Positions 23,685-30,892 of a DNA stretch of 35,362 bases are shown here, piece by piece; position 1 is the first letter of the stretch; every line of letters begins with the position of its first letter. Source of the stretch: Clostridiales bacterium UBA7573 (GTDB taxonomy: Bacteria; Bacillota; Clostridia; Oscillospirales; CAG-272); NCBI GenBank assembly GCA_002477905.1, contig DLLB01000064.1, forward strand, positions 18,683-54,044, written 5' to 3'. A program made the translations under genes and the position numbers. The notes beneath the pieces were generated by a model. That model did not search any database and had not been told where the DNA came from. It was given only the letters and a program-made list of their open reading frames with translations.

Positions 23685-25013
23685 ATGTTACAGACAGTTC
23701 GTGAAATTCTGCAATCCAAGTATTTTTTTCTGCTTCCTCTGTTGGAAGCGGTTCTGATTACCGTATTTGCAAAGCCGCTGGAAGGGACAGTGGCGTTTGT
23801 ATGTCTGATTTGTGTGTTGTTGATTGTATCGGAGAATACGGCGGTCACACTGTTGCCGTTTTCCCTTTTTTGTATGTTTGTTTTGAAGGAATACGACAGT
23901 TTTGACCGTTTTGTGAAACTGTGGTGGCTTGCGATTCCGCTTGTCATCGCCTTACTGTTCCATTTCCTTGTCTATCGTGAGCATCCGAAGCACAGCTTTT
24001 TGCTGTACGGCGTGATTGCCGTGGCAGCGGCAATCACTTTGGGCGGTGTCGGCTCTATTTCCGCAGAGGAATATTTCACGCCGGCGAGTCTGTACTATAT
24101 CTGCGGACTTGGGATCGTGATGGTGCTGATGCATGAAATGGTGTCTGCGAAGTATCATGACCGAAAACGCTTTGTGGTGTCCGATTATGTTGCGTCAGTG
24201 TTTTACGCTACCGGAATTTATGCGACATTTATGGTATTCGAGGAATACCTCACGCGGCTGGATGAAGTCAAAGCCGCAGGCAAACTGCTGGATCTGCAGT
24301 GGAGCAACAATATCGCGACTTTTTTGATGATTGCGTTACCGTTTGCTTTTTATGCTTGTAAAAAGCACATCTGGCACCTGCCGGTGACGGTTTGCATGCT
24401 CGCTGCCATGATGCTCACCGGTTCCCGCGCGGCATTGATTTTGGGCGTGGTGGAGTATGTGCTTTGTACGGCAGTCTTTTTTATTCTCGACCGCCGTCAT
24501 TGGTATTGGTATCTGTTGGTGATCTGTGTGCTTGGCGGTATGTTTGTGGCATTCCGGACGCAGTTTATGACGTTTTTTGAAAGCGCGATGTTGCATTTTG
24601 ATAACATTGAATCGGAAACGCGGTATCAGATGGCACTGCGCTCCTGGACGGAATTCAAGCAAAATCCATTCTTTGGAAGCGGGCTTGGCGCAACCGGCAG
24701 ACAGGACATCTACAATCCGAAAAAGTTTGCGATGAACTGGTATCATTCCGCGCCGTTTCAGATTTTCGGGAGCTTGGGCATTTTTGGGATCCTCGGTTAT
24801 GGCTTTTTGTGGTTTACCCGTGGAAAAACGTTTTGGGAACACCGTACGGTCTTTGGATTTACAGTGCTCCTCAGCCAGCTGAACTTATTTGCAATGTCGA
24901 TGGTCAATCCCGGATTTTTTTGCCCGTTCCCCTATGAATTTTACATGGTGCTGTTGTTTGCCGTGCTTGCCCGGACAGAACTGACACCGAAAAAGAGAAG
25001 CGCTCTTTCTTAA
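23685..25013 (+). CDS. O-antigen ligase / Wzy-like polytopic membrane protein
   Basis: The 442-aa protein has about ten to twelve hydrophobic segments and a large loop near residues 300-365. That loop holds MALRSWTEFKQNPFFGSGLG and a His (NWYHSAPFQIFGSLG) in the pattern of the Wzy_C/WaaL family (O-antigen ligase-like). Members polymerise or ligate lipid-linked glycans at the outer face of the membrane. In a Gram-positive organism this would mean a wall teichoic acid-like or capsular glycan. It is transcribed alone, between its own promoter with a structured leader and a strong terminator. No glycosyltransferase cluster is adjacent, which is unusual for such a gene. Confidence 0.8.
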   Translation: MLQTVREILQSKYFFLLPLLEAVLITVFAKPLEGTVAFVCLICVLLIVSENTAVTLLPFSLFCMFVLKEYDSFDRFVKLWWLAIPLVIALLFHFLVYREHPKHSFLLYGVIAVAAAITLGGVGSISAEEYFTPASLYYICGLGIVMVLMHEMVSAKYHDRKRFVVSDYVASVFYATGIYATFMVFEEYLTRLDEVKAAGKLLDLQWSNNIATFLMIALPFAFYACKKHIWHLPVTVCMLAAMMLTGSRAALILGVVEYVLCTAVFFILDRRHWYWYLLVICVLGGMFVAFRTQFMTFFESAMLHFDNIESETRYQMALRSWTEFKQNPFFGSGLGATGRQDIYNPKKFAMNWYHSAPFQIFGSLGIFGILGYGFLWFTRGKTFWEHRTVFGFTVLLSQLNLFAMSMVNPGFFCPFPYEFYMVLLFAVLARTELTPKKRSALS

Positions 25014-25029
25014 TTTTTTCAGATCTTAA

Positions 25030-25073
25030 AAAATACCGGAGCGCATGCCGATTGGCATGCGCTCCGGTATTTT
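25030..25073. terminator. Bidirectional terminator between the ligase-like gene and the ABC-F gene
   Basis: A perfect 20-bp stem (25030-25049 with 25054-25073) with a 4-nt loop starts with AAAA and ends with TTTT. It serves both convergent genes; the ABC-F stop codon lies 3 bp away. Confidence 0.93.
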
Positions 25074-25075
25074 GT

Positions 25076-26974
25076 TCAGGTGTCCAAGGTATCTAATTCT
25101 GCGTACCATGCGTCCAGTTGTTGTTCGGTTTGCTGCTTTTGTGCAAAGCACTTTGCCACAGCTTCATAATCCGAAGCCTGTTCTTCCATTTCCCGTTCCA
25201 GATTCACTAACAGTTGTTCTGCTTTTTCAATTTCGGATTCCAGAAACTGCAACCGGCGTTCCCGTTTTTTCTGTTCCGCATTTTTTCGTTTGGCTTCTAA
25301 ATACTGATCTTTTCCGCCGCTTGCCGATTCGGAGATTTCCGGTTCTTTGCTTGGCTGTGCTGCGAGGGTTTTCCGATAGGCAAGGTAGGATTCATAGCCG
25401 CCTGCATAGTCGAAACACCGATACCGCTCTTTTCCGTGAAAATCCAAAATCCGCGTCGCGAGTTTTTTTACAAAATACCGGTCATGGGAAACGGCAATCA
25501 GCGTACCCGGATAGGCAAGCAACGCTTGTTCCAACAGCTCTTTCGATGCAAGATCCAAGTGGTTGGTCGGTTCGTCCAAGATCAGCAGATTCGTCTCGGT
25601 CAGCATCAGCTTGGCAAAAGTCAGCCGGGCTTTCTCGCCGCCGGAAAGTGACGCCACTTTCTTTTGAATATCATCCCCGCGAAACAGTAAGAGTGCAAGC
25701 TGATTGCGGATCTCGGTTTGGGAGAGCGTGGGAAAAGCGTCCCAAAGTTCGTCTAAAACGTTTTTTTCCGGATGCAGATTCTGATTCTCCTGATCGTAAT
25801 AACCCAATTGTACATGATAGCCATAATCAAAAATGCCGGCGTCCGCATCCGTTTTCCCCGCAAGGATCTGAAGCAGAGTGGACTTTCCGCATCCGTTTTC
25901 CCCTGTGATAAACAAGCGGTCGTGCTTGCGCAGGGTGAAGGACAGCGCTTCAAATAATTTTTTACCGGGGTAAGATTTTCCCAGCCCGCGTACATCCAAT
26001 ACCTCATTGCCGCTTTCCACACCGCTTCGGAATTGCAGGCGGATGTCCTCCGGCAGTGCTTCCGGGCGTTCGATGCGTTCCATCTTGTCCAGTTGCTTCT
26101 GTCGGCTTTCTGCCGCAATGATGTTCCGTTCCCGATTCCAACGGCGCTGTTGCGCAATATAGGCTTCGATGCGGGCAATTTCCCGTTGCTGATTCTCATA
26201 GTGCCGCTGCTGAATTTCGCGGTCAGTGCGCTTCTTTTCCACATAGGCGCTGTAATTTCCGTTGTAAAGCCGTGCGCGCGTATTTTCAATTTCCAGAATC
26301 TTATTGGTGATGCGGTCTAAAAAATATCGGTCATGAGAAATCAAAAGAATGGTTTTGTGGTAGGTGGCAAGAAAGTCTTCCAGCCATGTCACCGCGTCCA
26401 GATCCAAATGGTTGGTTGGTTCATCCAGAATCAGAATATCCGGCGCCTGCATGAGGAGCCGCGCCAGCGCGAGTTTGGTTTTCTGTCCGCCGGATAAAGC
26501 GGATACCGGAAGTTGTAAAAAGCGATCGTCAAAGCCGAGATGCAATAAAATTCCCCGACATCGACTGCGGAATTCATATCCGCCGTCCGCTGTGAATTTG
26601 TCGTGTAAAAGGCTGAATCGGTGCGCCAATTCTTCGGAAGGATGGTTTTCCATTTGCGTGCGCAGTGCGGCAAGTTCTTTTTCCATTGTCAGAAGCGCGT
26701 CGTAAGCATGGAGCATTTCGTCATAAACGGTGGCTTCGCTTTCAAATTCCACATGCTGGGCAAGCCAACCGAGCGATTTTTGTCGTGAATAAAAAATATT
26801 TCCGCTTTGCGTATCATATTCGCCGGTGATGAGCTTTAGCAAGGTGCTTTTTCCGGCGCCGTTGACGCCGACAATTCCAAGTTTGTCCCCTTCATTGATA
26901 CTGAACGTGACATCCTGCAAAATGACATCGGTGCCAAACGCAAAACTTACATGATCGCAACTGAGTTCTACCAT
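25076..26974 (-). CDS. ABC-F family ATPase (YdiF-like)
   Basis: The 632-aa protein has two ABC domains and no membrane segment. The first has Walker A GVNGAGKST (residues 36-44) and LSGGQKTKLALARLL; the second has GENGCGKST and LSGGEKARLTFAKLM. Both have ILDEPTNHLD. The long basic linker (about 235-310) with YNGNYSAYVEKK is typical of ABC-F proteins, which bind the ribosomal E site and relieve stalls; some give antibiotic resistance. A C-terminal coiled coil (about 560-632) resembles YdiF/Uup. The start at 26974 has AGAAAGGG just upstream and lies after the promoter; a longer reading would begin inside or before the promoter region. Resistance activity cannot be read from sequence. Confidence 0.94.
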   Translation of the reverse strand: MVELSCDHVSFAFGTDVILQDVTFSINEGDKLGIVGVNGAGKSTLLKLITGEYDTQSGNIFYSRQKSLGWLAQHVEFESEATVYDEMLHAYDALLTMEKELAALRTQMENHPSEELAHRFSLLHDKFTADGGYEFRSRCRGILLHLGFDDRFLQLPVSALSGGQKTKLALARLLMQAPDILILDEPTNHLDLDAVTWLEDFLATYHKTILLISHDRYFLDRITNKILEIENTRARLYNGNYSAYVEKKRTDREIQQRHYENQQREIARIEAYIAQQRRWNRERNIIAAESRQKQLDKMERIERPEALPEDIRLQFRSGVESGNEVLDVRGLGKSYPGKKLFEALSFTLRKHDRLFITGENGCGKSTLLQILAGKTDADAGIFDYGYHVQLGYYDQENQNLHPEKNVLDELWDAFPTLSQTEIRNQLALLLFRGDDIQKKVASLSGGEKARLTFAKLMLTETNLLILDEPTNHLDLASKELLEQALLAYPGTLIAVSHDRYFVKKLATRILDFHGKERYRCFDYAGGYESYLAYRKTLAAQPSKEPEISESASGGKDQYLEAKRKNAEQKKRERRLQFLESEIEKAEQLLVNLEREMEEQASDYEAVAKCFAQKQQTEQQLDAWYAELDTLDT

Positions 26975-27013
26975 GAAAAAGCCCTTTCTTTCCTTGATTT
27001 CCATATCCCTTTT

Positions 27014-27042
27014 ATTATAGGGCATCGGAGGAGGTTTGTCAA
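27014..27042 (-). promoter_or_regulatory. Promoter of the ABC-F gene
   Basis: Minus strand TTGACA (27042-27037), 17 bp, TATAAT (27019-27014): exact sigma-A consensus, 40 bp before the start codon. Confidence 0.9.
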
Positions 27043-27070
27043 GTTGGGAAAGGAAAAATGCAAAAAATAC

Positions 27071-27099
27071 TTGACGAAAACATAGTTTTATGCTACAAT
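27071..27099 (+). promoter_or_regulatory. Promoter of tRNA-Leu
   Basis: TTGACG (27071-27076), 17 bp, TACAAT (27094-27099) with TG before the -10. It is divergent from the ABC-F promoter. Confidence 0.85.
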
Positions 27100-27149
27100 A
27101 AAACGCGTTAAGCGGTTGCACGCCGAAAAGGTGCGGTTAAAAATTTCAT

Positions 27150-27234
27150 GCGGGTGTGGCGGAATTGGTTGACGCGCTGGATTTAGGATCCAGTTTCGCA
27201 AGAAGTGCAGGTTCGAGTCCTGTCACCCGTACCA
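27150..27234 (+). tRNA. tRNA-Leu (UAG anticodon)
   Basis: The 85-nt gene folds as a class II tRNA. The acceptor stem is GCGGGTG with CACCCGT (G-T at the first pair). The anticodon stem-loop is CTGGA-TTTAGGA-TCCAG, reading UAG. There is a variable arm, a T-arm with GTTCGAGTC, discriminator A and an encoded CCA (27232-27234). A promoter and a terminator flank it, so it is transcribed alone. Confidence 0.97.
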
Positions 27235-27244
27235 AATTTAAAAG

Positions 27245-27291
27245 AATCCGAACTCTCTTATAGTCAAAGACGGTTCGGGTTTATTCTTTTT
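27245..27291 (+). terminator. Terminator after tRNA-Leu
   Basis: AATCCGAAC (27245-27253) pairs with GTTCGGGTT (27273-27281, one G-U), followed by TATTCTTTTT. Confidence 0.8.
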
Positions 27292-27299
27292 GTGCCATC

Positions 27300-27311
27300 A
27301 TGATATATCAT
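27300..27311. other. Perfect 12-bp palindrome before the GNAT gene
   Basis: ATGATATATCAT is its own reverse complement and lies between the tRNA terminator and the GNAT ribosome-binding site. It could be an operator, but AT-rich palindromes also occur by chance. Confidence 0.25.
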
Positions 27312-27365
27312 AATAGGGAAAATTGTTTTGTAGATAAGCCGAACGACGAATGGAGGCGAGATGCT

Positions 27366-27836
27366 GTGCAACTCTATAATTGTGTGCCCGAAGATATGGA
27401 AAAATGGATGCGCCTTGTAACACAGGTCCGATGGAACTTTCCGGGGCTGGAAACACAAGAAAAGCTCCATGCGTATCAAGCCACCGTCCTCAAATTCATG
27501 GATAAGCGGCAAGCGATCTGCGTAAAAGAGGGAAACGAAATTGCAGGCGTTATGTTGTTTTCACGAGGACACAACATGATCTGCTGTCTCGCTGTTGCGC
27601 CTGCATACCGTCGTCATGGTGTCGCCTCTATGTTGATGACGGAAGCACTTGCCAATTTGGACAGAACGAAGGAAATCTCTGTTTCGACCTTTCGGGCTGA
27701 TGATGAAAAAGGAATTGCACCAAGAGCATTGTATGAAAAATTCGGTTTTATTGCAGATGAGCTGATGGAGGAATTTGATTACCCAAGTCAAAAATTTGTC
27801 CTCCATCCCATTGGTGCCTCCCGATTTCCACCTTGA
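27366..27836 (+). CDS. GNAT family N-acetyltransferase
   Basis: This is an acetyl-CoA-dependent acyltransferase of unknown substrate. The acetyl-CoA loop is in CCLAVAPAYRRHGVASMLM, the usual Q/R-x-x-G-x-G/A pattern (RRHGVA). A late strand and helix follow, with APRALYEKFGFIADE. I place the start at a GTG (27366; 156 aa) because GGAGG lies 9 bases before it and the protein then begins, as GNATs usually do, just before the first strand. A longer ATG reading from 27300 (178 aa) has no ribosome-binding site and begins in the palindrome. No clear promoter is visible between the tRNA terminator and the start. Confidence 0.85.
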   Translation: MQLYNCVPEDMEKWMRLVTQVRWNFPGLETQEKLHAYQATVLKFMDKRQAICVKEGNEIAGVMLFSRGHNMICCLAVAPAYRRHGVASMLMTEALANLDRTKEISVSTFRADDEKGIAPRALYEKFGFIADELMEEFDYPSQKFVLHPIGASRFPP

Positions 27837-27861
27837 CATTTTTTCCTTGGCATGCTATAAT
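27833..27861 (+). promoter_or_regulatory. Promoter of the membrane protein/GH99-like operon
   Basis: TTGACA (27833-27838), 17 bp, TATAAT (27856-27861) with TG before the -10. The -35 box overlaps the GNAT stop codon. Confidence 0.9.
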
Positions 27862-27866
27862 AAACG

Positions 27867-27899
27867 AAAAAGAAATGTTCGATGCAACGGTTTCTTTTT
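27867..27899 (+). promoter_or_regulatory. Hairpin at the predicted transcript start, attenuator-like
   Basis: AAAAAGAAA (27867-27875) pairs with TTTCTTTTT (27891-27899), with GTT/AAC possible inside. It begins at about the +1 position and ends in T, so it could stop or protect the transcript, or also terminate the GNAT message. The stem is AT-rich and modest. Confidence 0.45.
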
Positions 27900-27970
27900 G
27901 GTAAGACGTAGAATTCCCCCCGCCTGGACTTTGCAAAAAATCAAAATTTAAACGACGGAGATCTTCTATT

Positions 27971-28801
27971 ATGAAAATCAAATACAACCATGCAAGACCT
28001 TTCCCTAAGCTCTTCATCAATCTTTTGTTGCTGGCGGTTTTGGGCATTCTGGTATATCTTATCTGTGTACAGAAACCCACCGCACTTCTCATGGAATGGT
28101 ATGAGATTTTCGGGAAGTTTCTGTGCGACTATGACGATATTCTGATTGCGGTGATCTTAGGCGCGAATTTCTTGGAGCTTTTGGATTTCTGCATCTATTC
28201 CAAACGGGATGAAGTCATAAATGCCAATTATGAATATATGCAGGATCACATCGGACTACTTACTTTTTTTAAACAGTATTTTGCCCCGCTGTTCGCAAAA
28301 GGACCGTATCTTTTCGCAACAGAGGAAAAGGGATCGGCATTTTTGCGGAAAGCAGGGAATCTGATTACCGGATTGGTGAAAATGATCTATTGGCTTGCGA
28401 TGGCATTGGTGCTGATTGCAATAGCGATTCATCTGGATTTCCGGAACTTTGTAATTTCGGGGAACCATGATTACATTTTTACGGTTTTGGTGCTTTTGGC
28501 GTGTGTGAACTGCAATATTTTTGTTTACGTGCTTTATAAAATCACCCCGCTGTATTCTGCGCGCACTTACACGTTGGTTACCTATTACAGCGATGGTTCC
28601 AGAACGCAAACGCCGAAATCGCAAAACAATCTGGTCGCGATGCTGCTGTTGTCTGCATTCATTTATCTGTATTTCACCGTGTTTTACCTTTTTGCATTCG
28701 GAACGAAGTTAAAGCGTATGGTGGAAACAAACAGATTGCTGAAGTTTTTGAACCGATGCGGCGAACCGGAAAGTATGCTTGCTTTTTACCGCTATAAATA
28801 A
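27971..28801 (+). CDS. Polytopic membrane protein, unknown
   Basis: I do not recognise this 276-aa protein. Hydrophobic segments lie near residues 16-38, 57-75, 133-158, 170-195 and 215-240, separated by short polar loops. A soluble loop (about 80-128) holds DEVINANYEYMQDH and LFATEEKGSAFLRK. The C-terminal tail is basic (KLKRMVETNRLLKFLNRCG). There is no signal peptide motif beyond the first helix. The leader is about 100 nt with a hairpin at its start. The GH99-like gene follows after 37 bp without a terminator, so the two are probably co-transcribed and may work on the same glycan. Confidence 0.75.
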   Translation: MKIKYNHARPFPKLFINLLLLAVLGILVYLICVQKPTALLMEWYEIFGKFLCDYDDILIAVILGANFLELLDFCIYSKRDEVINANYEYMQDHIGLLTFFKQYFAPLFAKGPYLFATEEKGSAFLRKAGNLITGLVKMIYWLAMALVLIAIAIHLDFRNFVISGNHDYIFTVLVLLACVNCNIFVYVLYKITPLYSARTYTLVTYYSDGSRTQTPKSQNNLVAMLLLSAFIYLYFTVFYLFAFGTKLKRMVETNRLLKFLNRCGEPESMLAFYRYK

Positions 28802-28838
28802 ACTATAGAGAACAGGAAGAATCAAAGGAGAATTTTTC

Positions 28839-30599
28839 ATGGATCCGATTTATGCAACCAAAGGAAATTTGACTGCTGTCGATCATTTGCATCGTAAATT
28901 ACCCGATTATACAGAAGTGCCTGCTCCGCGGCAGGGGAAGATCGTAGGATTGTTCTACTATTTGTGGCACGGTTATCATGGAACACAAGGTCCGTATGAT
29001 ATTACCAAGATTTTAGAGCAGGATCCGGATGCGATGCAGAACGCGGACAGTCCGGCATGGCCGCCCAAGGAGCACACCCCGCTTTTACATTGGGGAGAAC
29101 CGATGTTTGGTTATTATCTGTCTACGGATCCATGGGTGCTCAGACGTCATGTGGAATTGTTTATCAACGCAGGCGTAGACGTATTGTTTTTTGACGTCAC
29201 AAACGGGTTTACTTACCGGAAATCTTATTTAACGCTGTTTGAAATCTTGCGGGAATATCGCGCAAAAGGATTTGCTGCGCCGAAAGTGTGTTTTTATACC
29301 GCACCGGCAATTCGTGGGTGCGGAACCGGCAATCTGATGGAGCTTTGGGAAACGCTTTATGAGCCGATGCTGTATTCCGATCTCTATTTTTATTGGCAAG
29401 GGAAGCCATTGATTATTTGTCATTCCATTCGCTCTTTGCCGGATTCGATTCGGGACTTTTTCACTTGGCGCGCGCCAACTTGGTGTGCGCCGGCAGAGCC
29501 GAATACATGGGCATGGGAAGGCAATCCGCAGAAAGTGGCGGTAGATGAAAACGGTGTACCGGAAGAAATTGCGGTGAACGTGTGTCGGGTGGATTGTGAT
29601 CCGAAATACGATAAGCAGGGACTGACGGTTGGAATGGGTTCTGCGGCTTATGGTGTTCCGGTGATGGGGCGCTCTTGGCACGATGGACACAAAGATACCC
29701 GTGAAAATGCGTCGCAGTATGGCTTTTTATTTGAAGAACAGATTCAGACGGCACTTCGGGAAGATCCTCCGGTTGCATTTCTTTGCCAGTGGAATGAGTG
29801 GCTGGTGCCGTTTCTCACGAAGCAAACCAATACGCTTTATTCTATGGGCGATCATCCGATCCACCTGCAGGATGAATTCAATGAGGAATATAGCCGTGAC
29901 ATAGAACCGATGAAAGGTGGCTACAAAGACGCTTATTATTTACAAATGGTATCCTTTATTCGTCGGTTTAAAGGATTGGAAGCACCGGCATTGGCAACCC
30001 GGATGTATGCGATTGATCCAAACGGCGATTTTGAGCAATGGGCGGAAGTGCAGCCGACTTATTTGGAGATGACAGGGGATATTGCACCGCGGAGCTTCCG
30101 GGGTTACGATGGAGTAGGGCGTTATGAAAATCATACCGGACGGAATGAGTTTCAAACGCTGAAAGTTGCAGTCGATCGGGAAAAAGTGTATTTTTATGTT
30201 GCGTGTACGGCTCCCATCACCGCACCTTCTAAGGAAAATTGGATGAGTTTGTATTTGAAATGCTCCGAGGAGGCGAAGCCAAACTGGGAAGGGTATCAAT
30301 TCGCGATCAATCGAATTGCGCCGGACGGACAAAGCGCGTTGGTAGAACGTGCAAATCGGGACGGGGAATATAGTTGGGAGACAATTGGCCATGCACAAAT
30401 CCGCGTGGAAGGCCATGAAATGATGCTTGCGGTGGAACGTCGCTTGCTTGGACTGTGCGGCGACTCGGTTACGTTGGAATTCAAATGGTCAGATCATATG
30501 CAGGCACTGGATGTCATGGACTTTTATCAAAACGGGGATGCTGCCCCGCGCGGACGCATGAATTATCTGTTTAAGACAAGCGATGCGTTGCAATGCTGA
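28839..30599 (+). CDS. GH99/GH71-like glycosidase with C-terminal carbohydrate-binding-like domain
   Basis: The N-terminal 370 residues of this 586-aa protein look like a (beta/alpha)8 barrel of the GH99/GH71-like type. Conserved-looking parts are GLFYYLWHGYHG (about 37-48), the VDVLFFDVTNG strand (about 113-123) and QWNEWLVPF (Glu320), resembling the Asn-Glu-Trp motif of GH99-like enzymes. Residues about 395-580 form a beta-sandwich similar to family 9 carbohydrate-binding modules (EQWAEVQPTYLEMTGD and VYFYVACTAPIT). No signal peptide is visible, which is odd for a polysaccharide-degrading enzyme. The ribosome-binding site is AAAGGAGAA. A strong terminator follows. Family assignment is by motif only. 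Confidence 0.7.
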   Translation: MDPIYATKGNLTAVDHLHRKLPDYTEVPAPRQGKIVGLFYYLWHGYHGTQGPYDITKILEQDPDAMQNADSPAWPPKEHTPLLHWGEPMFGYYLSTDPWVLRRHVELFINAGVDVLFFDVTNGFTYRKSYLTLFEILREYRAKGFAAPKVCFYTAPAIRGCGTGNLMELWETLYEPMLYSDLYFYWQGKPLIICHSIRSLPDSIRDFFTWRAPTWCAPAEPNTWAWEGNPQKVAVDENGVPEEIAVNVCRVDCDPKYDKQGLTVGMGSAAYGVPVMGRSWHDGHKDTRENASQYGFLFEEQIQTALREDPPVAFLCQWNEWLVPFLTKQTNTLYSMGDHPIHLQDEFNEEYSRDIEPMKGGYKDAYYLQMVSFIRRFKGLEAPALATRMYAIDPNGDFEQWAEVQPTYLEMTGDIAPRSFRGYDGVGRYENHTGRNEFQTLKVAVDREKVYFYVACTAPITAPSKENWMSLYLKCSEEAKPNWEGYQFAINRIAPDGQSALVERANRDGEYSWETIGHAQIRVEGHEMMLAVERRLLGLCGDSVTLEFKWSDHMQALDVMDFYQNGDAAPRGRMNYLFKTSDALQC

Positions 30600-30630
30600 T
30601 CGATACTCTGAACGTACAAAATGGCAGATA

Positions 30631-30662
30631 AAAAACGAGACTCTTACAAGAGTCTCGTTTTT
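30631..30662. terminator. Bidirectional terminator between the GH99-like gene and the 70-aa peptide gene
   Basis: AAAAACGAGACTC (30631-30643) pairs perfectly with GAGTCTCGTTTTT (30650-30662) over a 6-nt loop, with A and T runs at the ends. It serves both convergent transcripts. Confidence 0.92.
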
Positions 30663-30669
30663 GTTTTGT

Positions 30670-30882
30670 TTACGGATTCCACTTATCCGGATATTTGGTG
30701 TCGTTGTCGTTTGCATAGTCGCCGGTGTCAAGACCGGTAACAATGCTCGGTGCGGGATCGGCAGGATCCCCGCCGCCGGTGGTAGTGAGGTCGCCGACGC
30801 CGCTTGTGTTCAAAGTGACATCCTCCGCGTCAGAAAAGCGGAACACCGTCAACTCCGGGGTGATATAAAGTTTCTGTTTCAT
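30670..30882 (-). CDS. Short acidic Tyr-x-x-Pro peptide (70 aa), unknown
   Basis: The peptide starts MKQKLYITPELTVFRFSDAE, continues with a Gly/Thr/Asp/Pro-rich, flexible middle (TSGVGDLTTTGGGDP) and ends DNDTKYPDKWNP. It is acidic and has no Cys, membrane segment or signal peptide. The start at 30882 has AGGAGGAAAC just upstream; 12 extra residues in the open frame upstream overlap the preceding gene. It lies 10 bp after the stop of the large secreted phosphoesterase gene and before a terminator, so it is the last gene of that operon. It shares the Tyr-x-x-Pro start and the Asp-Asn-Asp tail with the 48-aa peptide at 13436. Function unknown. Confidence 0.72.
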   Translation of the reverse strand: MKQKLYITPELTVFRFSDAEDVTLNTSGVGDLTTTGGGDPADPAPSIVTGLDTGDYANDNDTKYPDKWNP

Positions 30883-30892
30883 AGTTTCCTCC

